DNA from: CAIKMD01 sp963740675
Lineage (GTDB): Bacteria > Pseudomonadota > Alphaproteobacteria > ATCC43930 > CGMCC-115725
Reading direction: 5' to 3'
Assembly: GCA_963740675.1 (NCBI GenBank)
Contig: CAVUFS010000004.1
Span: 620,001-684,000, forward strand
DNA: 64,000 bases
Shown here: in pieces, positions 52,134 to 60,170 of the stretch
Position numbering within the stretch: position 1 is the stretch's first letter
How the letters are laid out: the number at the start of each line of letters is the position of its first letter
Program-made: the position numbers and the translations under genes
The notes under the pieces: generated by a model
Database searches by the model: none
What the model was told of the DNA's origin: nothing
What the model saw: the letters and a program-made list of their open reading frames with translations, nothing else

Positions 52134-52216
52134 ACGTCATTGCGAGAAGCGAAGCGACGAAGCAATCCATGGCTGCACGGCAATTCTGGATTGCTTCGCT
52201 TCGCTCGCAATGACGT
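52134..52216. repeat. 83-bp imperfect palindrome, REP/MITE-like
   Basis: The 117-bp gap between the module A binding-protein and permease genes contains outer arms ACGTCATTGCGAG and CTCGCAATGACGT, continuing inward through GCGAAGCG-type repeats to AGCAATCCA and TGGATTGCT. The left arm is six bases longer, with extra inserted bases. The core CATTGCGAG-GAAGCAATCC is the type of dispersed palindrome I know from many alphaproteobacterial intergenic regions. I saw no second copy in this window. The right end lies 12 bases before the permease ATG, so it replaces the usual RBS region. Confidence 0.75.
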
Positions 52217-52227
52217 AACGTCGCACC

Positions 52228-53983
52228 ATGGCTGAGCTTGCCGTAAGCGCGCCGCGCGTCTCGCGCTTCAACTGGCCGCAGCTCGATCCCTGGGGTTGGG
52301 CGATGGTCGCGGTGACCATCGCCGCGAGCGTCATCATCATCGTACCGCCGGCCGTCGTGTTGCTCTTGAGCTTCCGCGAGGGCCGGCCGATCGATCCCGG
52401 CCAAACCTATTCCTTTGTCCATTACATCGCCGTCTTCGGCGATCCGTTCATTTATCGCGTCCTGCTCAACACGCTCGGCGTCGCGCTGATCACGCTGGTC
52501 GTCGCGCTCGCTTTCGGCGTGCCGGCGGCCTGGCTCGTCGAGCGCACCGATCTCCGGGGCAAGGCGCTTGGTGCTGACGCTGATGACACTCGGGCTGCTC
52601 ATCCCCGGCTTTGCGACGGCGATGGGTTGGCTCTTCCTGATGCATCCGCGCATCGGCCTCTTCAACGCCCTGGCCACGCAGGTCTTCGGCTTCGCCGCCG
52701 CGCCGTTCAACATTGCCAGCATTCTCGGCATGGGCTGGGTGCAAGGCCTCAACCTCGCGCCGATCGGCTTCATCATGACGGCCGCCGTGCTGCGCGCCAT
52801 CGATCCGACGCTCGAGGAATCGGCGCAGATTTCCGGCGCGGCTTTGCCCGGGATCATGCGCCGCGTGACCTTGCCGCTCGCCTGGCCCGGCATCCTCGCC
52901 GCCGGCATCTATATCTTTACCATCGGCTTTGCGGCCTTCGACGTGCCGGCGATCATCGGCTGGTCAAACAAGATCTTCACCTTCTCGACTTTCCTCGTGA
53001 ACGAGCTTGCGCCCGCCGATGGGTTGCCGGCTTACGGCCCGGCTGCTGCGCTCTCGACCTTGATGATCGCGCTCGCCGGCGTGCTGAGCTGGTGGTACGG
53101 CCGGCTTCAATTGCAGGCGCATCGCTTTCAGACCGTCACCGGCAAGGCCTATCGCCCGCGCCTCGTCACCCTCGGCAAGCGCGCCTTCTGGGCTTGGGGC
53201 TTCCTCGTCCTTTACTTCACGCTGGCAAAGCTCTTGCCGCTCGCGGTCACCATCTGGGCCGCGGTGCTGCCCTATTTCCAGCTACCCTCCGCCGACGCGC
53301 TGGCCTCGGTCTCGCTGATCAATTTCCAGCGCATTCCCTGGGACCTTTTCTTTATCGGCGCGCGCAATACGCTCTTCCTCACCGTCGCAACGCCGACACT
53401 GACCCTCGCTCTCGCCATCGCGTTCTCGTGGGTCGCGCTACGCTCGAAACTGCCGGGCCGCAACATCTTCGATTTCATCGCTTTCCTGCCGCATGCGATC
53501 CCGAACATCGTGTTCAGCGTGGGGGTGTTGCTCTTCGTCTTCTACGCGATCCAGCGCATCGTGCCGCTCTACGGCACCGTGACACTGTTGCTTTTCATCT
53601 TCGTCATCGCCCGGCTCTCTTATGCCACGCGCATGACCAACGGCACGCTGCTCCAGATCCATCGCGATCTCGAGGAGGCAGCGACGGTGAGCGGCAGCGA
53701 CAGCGGCACAGTGCTGCTCCGCGTCCTGCTGCCGCTGCTGACGCCGACATTGATCTATGCATGGCTGTGGACCGCGCTGCTGACGTTCCGCGAGCTCACC
53801 CTCGCCGTCTTGCTGACGACGCGCGACAATCTCACTTTGCCGGTTGTGGTTTGGAGCATCTGGCAGGATGGCGGCTTCGGCAAAGCCGCGGCGATTACCC
53901 TTCTTTTGCTGGCGCTGATGGTACCGTTGATCGCGCTTTACTGGTGGGCGATGCGCCGCACGGGTCTGCGCGAAGGCGCGTGA
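52228..53983 (+). pseudogene. iron(III)-type ABC permease, module A, frameshifted
   Basis: Two-domain 12-segment permease of about 584 residues, paralogous to the intact 597-residue gene at 60171. The first frame holds MAELAVSAPRVSRFNWPQLD to VPAAWLVERTDLRGKAL (about 113 residues). The second frame, offset by +1, resumes with VLTLMTLGLLIPGFATAMGWLFLMHPR and runs to the stop at 53983. Alignment with the paralogue (GKTLLETLMTIGLLMPGF) shows that one extra T at 52568-52569 explains the break. Each half has an EAA-type loop, seen as LEESAQISGAALPGIMRRV and LEEAATVSGSDSGTVLLRV. The gene lacks a good RBS. If the shift is real, module A cannot transport. Confidence 0.88.
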
Positions 53984-54037
53984 CGCTGGCCCACTTTCTG
54001 CCTACAACATCGCCAACAAATAAGGGGCTTTCCGGCG

Positions 54038-55045
54038 ATGGGCGTTGCATTCGGCGTTTTCGATCATCTCGATCGCGGCAAATTCGCGCTCGGTGAGCAT
54101 TACCAGAACCGGCTGCGGCTGATCGAGGTTTACGACGCCGCGGGCTTCTACGCCTATCACCTCGCCGAGCATCACGGCACCTCGCTCGGCACGGCGCCAT
54201 CGCCGAGTGTGTTCCTCTCGGCAGTCGCACAGCGCACCAAGCGACTGCGTTTCGGCCCGATGGTCTATGTGTTGCCGATGCACGAGCCTCTGCGGCTCAT
54301 CGAAGAAGTCTGCATGCTCGACCAGCTCAGCGGCGGACAATTCGAGCTAGGCGTCGGCCGCGGCCAATCGCCCTATGAGCTCGGCTGTTTCTCGATCGGC
54401 CATATGGAAGCGCGCAAGCGCTATGCCGAGGCGTTGCAGATACTGTTGCTCGGCCTCACGAGCGAAGTACTCAATTTCGACGGCAAGTTCTACAGCTACA
54501 CCGACGTGCCGATGACGCTGCAATGCGTGCAGAAGCCGCATCCGCCGCTGTGGTACGGCGTGACTCGCCCTGAATCCGCTGCCTGGCCGGCGAAGAACAA
54601 GGTCAACCCGGTGATGAACGGGCCGAGCCCTTATGTGCGCGCGATCGTCGACCGCTATATGACGGAGTGGAAGGCATCGCATGGCGACGACGCTGCGCTG
54701 CCGAAGCTCGGCACGACGCGGCATATCCATGTCGCCGACAGCGCGGCCACTGCCGAAGAGACGGCGCGCCGCGCCTACGCGATCTGGTTCGACAGCAATG
54801 CCGAACTCTACCGGCGCTATGGCACCTTGCCGCTGCACTTCCCCGCCACCTACGACGAAGCCTTCAAGCGCGAGATGATCGTCGTTGGCACGCCCGACAT
54901 GGTGCGCGACAATCTGAAGCGCATCACGCAAGAAAGCGGTACGAATTACGTGCTCGGCCGCTTCGCTTTCGGCGATATCCCGCCGGAGCGCGTGCTGCGC
55001 TCGGTCGAACTCTTCAGCAAGGAAGTGATGCCGGCTTTCGTCTGA
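54038..55045 (+). CDS. LuxA-like flavin monooxygenase (LLM), module A
   Basis: 335 residues with the luciferase-like TIM barrel: GVAFGVFDHLDRGKFALGE, FYAYHLAEHHGTSLGTAPSPSVFLSAVAQRTKRLRFGPMVYVLPMHEPLRLIEEVCMLDQLSGGQFELGVGRGQSPYELG. This matches the alkanal monooxygenase-like group using FMNH2. It is the third gene of module A and is related to the enzyme at 62039 (same HLAEHH/ANEHHF and RFGxxxxVLPxHxPxRxxE patterns). Clustering with a transporter suggests oxidation of the imported ligand, which is inference. No flavin reductase gene adjoins. Confidence 0.88.
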   Translation: MGVAFGVFDHLDRGKFALGEHYQNRLRLIEVYDAAGFYAYHLAEHHGTSLGTAPSPSVFLSAVAQRTKRLRFGPMVYVLPMHEPLRLIEEVCMLDQLSGGQFELGVGRGQSPYELGCFSIGHMEARKRYAEALQILLLGLTSEVLNFDGKFYSYTDVPMTLQCVQKPHPPLWYGVTRPESAAWPAKNKVNPVMNGPSPYVRAIVDRYMTEWKASHGDDAALPKLGTTRHIHVADSAATAEETARRAYAIWFDSNAELYRRYGTLPLHFPATYDEAFKREMIVVGTPDMVRDNLKRITQESGTNYVLGRFAFGDIPPERVLRSVELFSKEVMPAFV

Positions 55046-55054
55046 TCGGTAGCG

Positions 55055-55795
55055 CTATTTCACCCGCTCGATCAGCGCCATCGCCGCCGCCGGCGCGCGT
55101 ACTTTCGCGCCTGAAATCATGTAGATGAAAGCATCGCCGCGCTTCGCCCAATCGCGGGCACGTTTTGCCCAGTGATCGAGCGCCTTTGCCGAATAGCCGG
55201 TCTCGATCGCTTCGTCCGTCCCCATCAGCCGCGCATAGCTGAAATCGGCCGTCGGCTCTTCGAATACCGGAAAATCGCCGCCATCGGCAAAGCAGAGCGC
55301 GACATTGTATTTGCGCGCGACGTCGTAGAATTTCGAGTCCTGAAAGGTCGGGCTGCGAAGCTCCAGCGCGTGCCGTAGCGGCAGGCCCTTCACCTCGCGC
55401 GGCAGCAGTTTCAGGAAGGCCTCGAAATCCTCGGCATCGTATTTTTTAGTAGCCATGAATTGCCAATTGATCGGCCCAAGCCGGTCGCGCAACTCGTGCA
55501 TGCCCTGACCGACGAAGCGCTCAATCAACTCGCCTGCGGCCGCCAGCTCGCGGCGGTTGGTGCAATAGCGCGATGCCTTCACCGCGAAGACAAAGCCCGC
55601 CGGCGTCTCGTCGCGCCATTTCGCCCAACTTTCGGGCTTGAACGCCGAGTAATAGGTGCCGTTGATCTCGATCGAGGTCAGATGGTGACTGGCGTATTCG
55701 AGCTCGCGTTTTTGCGTCAAACCTTTCGGATAGAAGACGCCGCGCCACGGCTCGAAGGTCCAACCGCCAATGCCGACATAGATTTTGCCACTCAT
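55055..55795 (-). CDS. DUF72 domain protein
   Basis: 246 residues, TIM-barrel-like family of unknown function. Seen: KIYVGIGGWTFEPWRGVFYP at the N-terminus, LTSIEINGTYYSAFKPESWAKWRDETPAGFVFAVKASRY, and ALELRSPTFQDSKFYDVARKYNVALCFADGGDFP. These are the DUF72 hallmarks. It starts at 55795, chosen because upstream residues are not conserved. It is 14 bases downstream of the sugar-nucleotide dehydrogenase gene, so co-transcription is likely, but no functional link is known. Confidence 0.88.
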   Translation of the reverse strand: MSGKIYVGIGGWTFEPWRGVFYPKGLTQKRELEYASHHLTSIEINGTYYSAFKPESWAKWRDETPAGFVFAVKASRYCTNRRELAAAGELIERFVGQGMHELRDRLGPINWQFMATKKYDAEDFEAFLKLLPREVKGLPLRHALELRSPTFQDSKFYDVARKYNVALCFADGGDFPVFEEPTADFSYARLMGTDEAIETGYSAKALDHWAKRARDWAKRGDAFIYMISGAKVRAPAAAMALIERVK

Positions 55796-55809
55796 GCTAT
55801 GCGCCCTTC

Positions 55810-57123
55810 TTACCAGCAGATGCCGTGATAGTTCCGATGTGCCTGCACCGCCGGGCTGCAACCGCTTAGATCGACAATGATCTGATCGTCCCGCAACGAT
55901 TGTGCAATGCCCGGAACATGCGTATCGCTGTGACCGAAGACTACGACCTCGGCATGGTCGGCTACCGCGGCGGCGTCATCGGCGAGCAGCGATGCAATAT
56001 GCGGCAGTTTCGCAATCGCAAATTGCCGGTTAGCGCCGACGAGCTCGTTATAACGGATGTTCGGATCGTAGATCTTCACATCATAGCCCTTGCCGATGAG
56101 CCGCTCTGCCAGCTCGACCAGCGGGCTGTCGCGCAGATCGTCGGTTGTCGGCTTGAAGGTGACGCCGAACATGCTGACACGGCGCACGTCCTGCGCTGCG
56201 ATCATCTGGAAAGCGCGGGCGATATGCTTCTCGTTCGCGGCGAGGACTCCGTCGAGCAGCGGCGTCTCGACATCGGCGACCCGACCGTGATGGCGCAGCG
56301 CGCGCAAATCCTTGGGTAGGCACGGACCGCCGAATGCGAAGCCCGGCCGAAGATAGGCTTTGGAGATATTGAGCCGCTCGTCCGAGCAGAAAATATCCAT
56401 GACCTCGCGCGCATCGACCCCATGCGCGTTGCACACTGAACCAACCTCGTTGGCGAAAGCGACTTTGCAGGCATGCCAGGCGTTGCAGGCATATTTGATC
56501 GCTTCCGCCGTACCGATATCGACCACAAAGAGCTTGCCGCAATTGTTGCCATGGAGATCGCGCACTGCATTCGCCGTTGCCTCGTCGAACTTGCCGATGA
56601 CGACGGTCTCGGGCTCTTCGAAATCGGCGATGCCCTGGCCTTCGCGTAGAAATTCCGGCAGATAGCCGACGCCGAAATCGACGCCCGCTTTCATACCGGA
56701 TGCGCGTTCCAATGCCGGGATGACGAATTTCTCCATCCCGCCGGGTAGAATGGTCGAGCGCACGACGACGCTATGCTTCCCTTTGCGGCTACGCAGCGCA
56801 TCGCCGATCTGTTCCGCGACACCGATGACGTGACCCAGATCGAGCTTGCCGCCCACGAGGCTAGGCGTGCCGACGCAGATGAACGACATCTCTGTAGCTG
56901 TGATCGCCTCGGCCGCCGATGTTGTCGCGCGCAACCGTCCTTGCGCCACGGCATCGGCGATCAACGTATCGAGCCCGGCTTCTTTGATCGGCGAGCAGCC
57001 ATTATTGACCACCGCGACCTTGCTCGGATTGACATCGACCGCGACGACCTCATGGCCGGATTTTGCCATGCAGCCGGCGACCACCGAGCCGACATAGCCG
57101 ATGCCGAAAACACTGAGTTTCAT
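55810..57123 (-). CDS. GDP-mannose/UDP-glucose dehydrogenase family protein
   Basis: 437 residues. Performs a two-step NAD-dependent oxidation of a sugar nucleotide to its uronic acid. The Rossmann motif is LSVFGIGYVGSVVAGCMAKSG, and the catalytic cysteine is in RPGFAFGGPCLPKDLRAL (about 268). The short GPCLPKDLRAL motif and overall length resemble GDP-mannose 6-dehydrogenase (AlgD) more than UDP-glucose enzymes, but no alginate genes are present. Product would feed exopolysaccharide. It starts at 57123, with a large AT-poor gap upstream. I keep AlgD versus Ugd open. Confidence 0.88.
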   Translation of the reverse strand: MKLSVFGIGYVGSVVAGCMAKSGHEVVAVDVNPSKVAVVNNGCSPIKEAGLDTLIADAVAQGRLRATTSAAEAITATEMSFICVGTPSLVGGKLDLGHVIGVAEQIGDALRSRKGKHSVVVRSTILPGGMEKFVIPALERASGMKAGVDFGVGYLPEFLREGQGIADFEEPETVVIGKFDEATANAVRDLHGNNCGKLFVVDIGTAEAIKYACNAWHACKVAFANEVGSVCNAHGVDAREVMDIFCSDERLNISKAYLRPGFAFGGPCLPKDLRALRHHGRVADVETPLLDGVLAANEKHIARAFQMIAAQDVRRVSMFGVTFKPTTDDLRDSPLVELAERLIGKGYDVKIYDPNIRYNELVGANRQFAIAKLPHIASLLADDAAAVADHAEVVVFGHSDTHVPGIAQSLRDDQIIVDLSGCSPAVQAHRNYHGICW

Positions 57124-57317
57124 GAATGCTCCCGCGGATTTGCGCGCGTCGCGACACGGACGGGGAACGCTTTAGAGACGGCTGATGAATGAACCGCGTG
57201 TAACTGTCCTTGCGGCAAGTGCTTGTAGCACAACGATCTTGGTCAACGCCACCCGCCGAACAACGAGCGAGCTGCGCCCGTGATAACCGCTGCCGCGCAT
57301 TCTAAGCTCGGCGCGTC

Positions 57318-57633
57318 ATGGCAAAGACTCTACGCATCGGCGACATCATCCGCGTCACGACCGGACGCAGAAGCGTTACAGTTATGTAATCGAGGCGCGG
57401 CCGGGGCGCGACTTCGCGTCTGGCGCAATAACGGTTGGATCATCGACCCCGATCCGCGCGACTGGTTTCAATGGTATTACCGCTATTGGTTAGGCCGGCG
57501 CCTGCCCGAGGTCGACGCGCGACAGATCAAGCGCTGGCGCGCTTTCGCGCGCCACGCGGCGCAAGTCAGCAAGAATTGCGAGCCCGGCAACGTCTTCTGT
57601 CGCCCACGCCAGCACCGAGCGTTGCCGCAATAG
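57318..57633 (+). pseudogene. decayed gene of a conserved 'WFQWY-RYwlGRR' small protein family
   Basis: Three parts of one protein appear in three frames. The ATG at 57318 opens MAKTLRIGDIIRVT, then stops. In another frame KRYSYVIEARPGRDFAS follows. The third frame gives LRVWRNNGWIIDPDPRDWFQWYYRYWLGRRLPEVDARQIKRW and ends HAAQVSKNCEPGNVFCRPRQ. In the intact family, which I know as a conserved hypothetical, about 60 residues lie between GRDF and the WRxxGWI stretch; they are missing here. So the gene carries at least one frameshift and one internal deletion. The 709 bp from 57124 to 57832 holds no other gene that I can see. Confidence 0.6.
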
Positions 57634-57832
57634 TCTTACGACGCCTTCATCTGATGGGCTGCGTACAATGACCGGCTTTTCCCTGATTGGGAGCGGACGA
57701 AAAGGCAACTCGTGGGCAGGATTCGGATTCCCGAGCTTTCGATAAAAGATTACGATTGCCGGCAGATATCGATGGCGACAGCGATCCTGAAGATCGCGTA
57801 CCATCGAGAACAAAACTCAAAGGGGAGCGACA

Positions 57833-59002
57833 ATGCTGAGCCAGGAAGAGAACGATCTTTTCACCCGCATCGGGCCCGGCACGCGCATGGGAGAGGTGCT
57901 GCGCCGCTATTGGCATCCGGTCGGATTCAGCGAGACCATCACGAATAAGCCGAAGCGCGTCAAAGTGCTCGGCGAAGAGCTGGTGCTCTATCGCGGCGAG
58001 AGCAGGACGCCCGTCCTGATGCAGTTGCGTTGCGCCCATCGCAGCCTCGCCCTCGATTACGGTCGCGTCGAAGGCGATAATCTGCGTTGTCCCTATCACG
58101 GCTGGCTCTATGACAAAGCCGGGCACTGTCTGGAACAGCCGGCCGAGCCCGAAGGCAGTTCCTTCAAAGAGAAGATCCGCATGCGCGCCTATCGCACGCA
58201 GGAAGTGAGCGGTCTCATCTTCACTTATATGGGACCCGATCCCGTGCCCGTGCTGCCGCTCTACGACGTGCTGCGTATGGAAGACGGCATCAAGGACATC
58301 CAGGTTCAGCGGATCGAGGTCAATTGGTTCAATCACGTCGAGAACATCGTCGACGTAAGCCACCTTGCCTGGCTGCACGGCTATACCTTCCCGTCCTATG
58401 GCGGCAAGAAGGTGCGCTACAACTGGGATCGCACTTCTTACGGCGCCAATAACGTGATGCATGTCGAGGGCATCGATGACAATCACGTGTCGTGCTACGG
58501 CTATCCAACGGTAAACGGCTTCACCTTGCCGCCGATCGACAAGAGCGGCGAGCATGTGCGCTCGATCATCATCCGGGTGCCGGAGGACGATGTCTCGACG
58601 CTGCTCTATTTCGTGCGCTTCTATAAGAGCAATAAGCGCAGCCTCAACACCTCGATCCGCGACACCAAATACGGCGAGTATGCGCCGCTGGCCACCGATT
58701 GGTGGGGTATCAATGTCAGCGACCAGGACCGCATGGCGGTGGAACAGCAAGGCGTCGTTGCCGATCGCCCGAACGAGCACCTCGCCGTGTCGGATGGCGG
58801 TATCATCGAGATGCGCAAGATGATGCGTGAATCCCTGGCCGCGGTTGCCGCCGGAAAAGATCCGCTCTGCGTCATCCGCGATCCGGCGAAGCAGAATGTC
58901 GATTTCCAGCGTAATGCCGGCAGCTTCCAGGAAAAACGCGACGATGTCGGCTATGTAGAGGGCTATGGCGAACGCACGCAGGCCGAGGCGATGGCAAAAT
59001 AA
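57833..59002 (+). CDS. Rieske-type aromatic ring-hydroxylating oxygenase, alpha subunit
   Basis: 389 residues. The Rieske [2Fe-2S] motif is LRCAHRSLALDYGRVEGDNLRCPYHGW (C-x-H...C-x-x-H, about 65-90), and the mononuclear iron site lies in NHVENIVDVSHLAWLHG. It resembles phthalate 4,5-dioxygenase-like and dicamba O-demethylase-like monooxygenases more than naphthalene dioxygenase. The substrate is unknown. The reductase and ferredoxin partners are absent locally. RBS AAAGGGGAGCG. It lies directly upstream of module B and may feed or receive its product. Confidence 0.88.
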   Translation: MLSQEENDLFTRIGPGTRMGEVLRRYWHPVGFSETITNKPKRVKVLGEELVLYRGESRTPVLMQLRCAHRSLALDYGRVEGDNLRCPYHGWLYDKAGHCLEQPAEPEGSSFKEKIRMRAYRTQEVSGLIFTYMGPDPVPVLPLYDVLRMEDGIKDIQVQRIEVNWFNHVENIVDVSHLAWLHGYTFPSYGGKKVRYNWDRTSYGANNVMHVEGIDDNHVSCYGYPTVNGFTLPPIDKSGEHVRSIIIRVPEDDVSTLLYFVRFYKSNKRSLNTSIRDTKYGEYAPLATDWWGINVSDQDRMAVEQQGVVADRPNEHLAVSDGGIIEMRKMMRESLAAVAAGKDPLCVIRDPAKQNVDFQRNAGSFQEKRDDVGYVEGYGERTQAEAMAK

Positions 59003-59012
59003 ATGATGTGAC

Positions 59013-59043
59013 GCGGGCGCCCGCACAACAACAACGCGCCCGC
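59013..59043 (+). terminator. hairpin between the Rieske gene and module B
   Basis: An 8-bp stem (GCGGGCGC at 59013-59020 and GCGCCCGC at 59036-59043) with a 15-base loop and no following T run. It may lower read-through from the Rieske gene into module B. Confidence 0.35.
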
Positions 59044-59057
59044 CCAGGGAGGTTGGT

Positions 59058-60164
59058 ATGAAAACGAATCGGGCTGGAGCGCGCGCGCTCGTTACGGCTG
59101 TCGCGGCCTTGGCGGCGACGGTATTATGGTCGAATGCGAGCGTGGCGCAAACGGCGACGATGTCACCCGCGCTCAAAGCGCTAGCCGCAGCGGCCGATAA
59201 AGAAGGCACCGTGATCTTTCAGGGCTCGACCACCACCTGGGGCGGCGCCGAGGGAGCGAAGAAACTCGGCGACCGCATCAACAAGGCCTATGGCACGCAT
59301 ATCGCGGTGAAATGGGTGCCGGGCACGTCCTTCCCTGAGGACGGCAACGCCATCGCCGTGGCGCTCAAAAGCAACCTTCCTTCGCCGACCGACGTCTATT
59401 TCGGCTTCTCGCGCAACATGGCGGTCTTCGGCAAGATCGGCATGTTCCAGGATGCGCCATGGAAGGATTATGATCCGGCGCGGCTCGGCGATGACATCGC
59501 CGAGCAGGGCAAATACGTCAAGATTTTCTCCGGTACGCTCGGCTTCACCTACAACAGCGAGCATGCCCCGTCGAAACCGGAGCAGCTATCGGATTTCCTG
59601 AAGCCCGAATGGAAGGGAAAGTTCGGCACCACCGCCTTCGCCGCCGGTTTCGATCAGCTTTCGGCGAAAGAGGCGTGGGGCCCAGAGAAATCGATCGATT
59701 TTGGCAAGAAGTTCATCGCCAATGCCGGCGGCTTCATGCTCTGCACCGATTTCGACCGGCTCGCCTCGGGTGAGTTCGCCGCTTTCGTCACCGATTGTGG
59801 TGGCGGCAATCTGCAGCGGATGGCGAAAGAGACCGGCGCGCCGCTGGTGCGCGTCATCACGCCGGAAATGCCGCTGATCAGCTTCTTCTATCTCGGCGTG
59901 CCGACCAACGCGGTTCATCCCAACGCAGCGAAGCTTCTTATCGTCTATCTGACCTCCCCCGAAGGCCAGAAATACACCTACGATCAAAATCTGGCCGATG
60001 TGCATCTCTACCCGGATTCGCGGATGCGCAGCGAGATCGAGGCCGTCGAGAAGAAATTCGGCTTTAAGTTCGGTATCGCCGATGTCGCCTGGCAGGGAAC
60101 CAACGCCGCCGGCAATGCCGCGCAGCAGGACGTCGCGAAACTCTTCCGCCAAGCCGGGAAATAA
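59058..60164 (+). CDS. iron(III)-type ABC substrate-binding protein, module B
   Basis: 368 residues with a signal peptide (RALVTAVAALAATVLWSNA, cleavage near SVA-Q). The mature part has TATMSPALKALAAAADKEGTVIFQGSTTTWGGAEGAKKLG and LPSPTDVYFGFSRNMAVFGK, which aligns with the module A protein. Same ligand class, not identified. RBS GGGAGGTTGGT. The permease gene starts six bases after its stop. Its closest in-window relative is 8 kb upstream in the same orientation, so duplication is likely. Confidence 0.88.
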   Translation: MKTNRAGARALVTAVAALAATVLWSNASVAQTATMSPALKALAAAADKEGTVIFQGSTTTWGGAEGAKKLGDRINKAYGTHIAVKWVPGTSFPEDGNAIAVALKSNLPSPTDVYFGFSRNMAVFGKIGMFQDAPWKDYDPARLGDDIAEQGKYVKIFSGTLGFTYNSEHAPSKPEQLSDFLKPEWKGKFGTTAFAAGFDQLSAKEAWGPEKSIDFGKKFIANAGGFMLCTDFDRLASGEFAAFVTDCGGGNLQRMAKETGAPLVRVITPEMPLISFFYLGVPTNAVHPNAAKLLIVYLTSPEGQKYTYDQNLADVHLYPDSRMRSEIEAVEKKFGFKFGIADVAWQGTNAAGNAAQQDVAKLFRQAGK

Positions 60165-60170
60165 AAGCCA

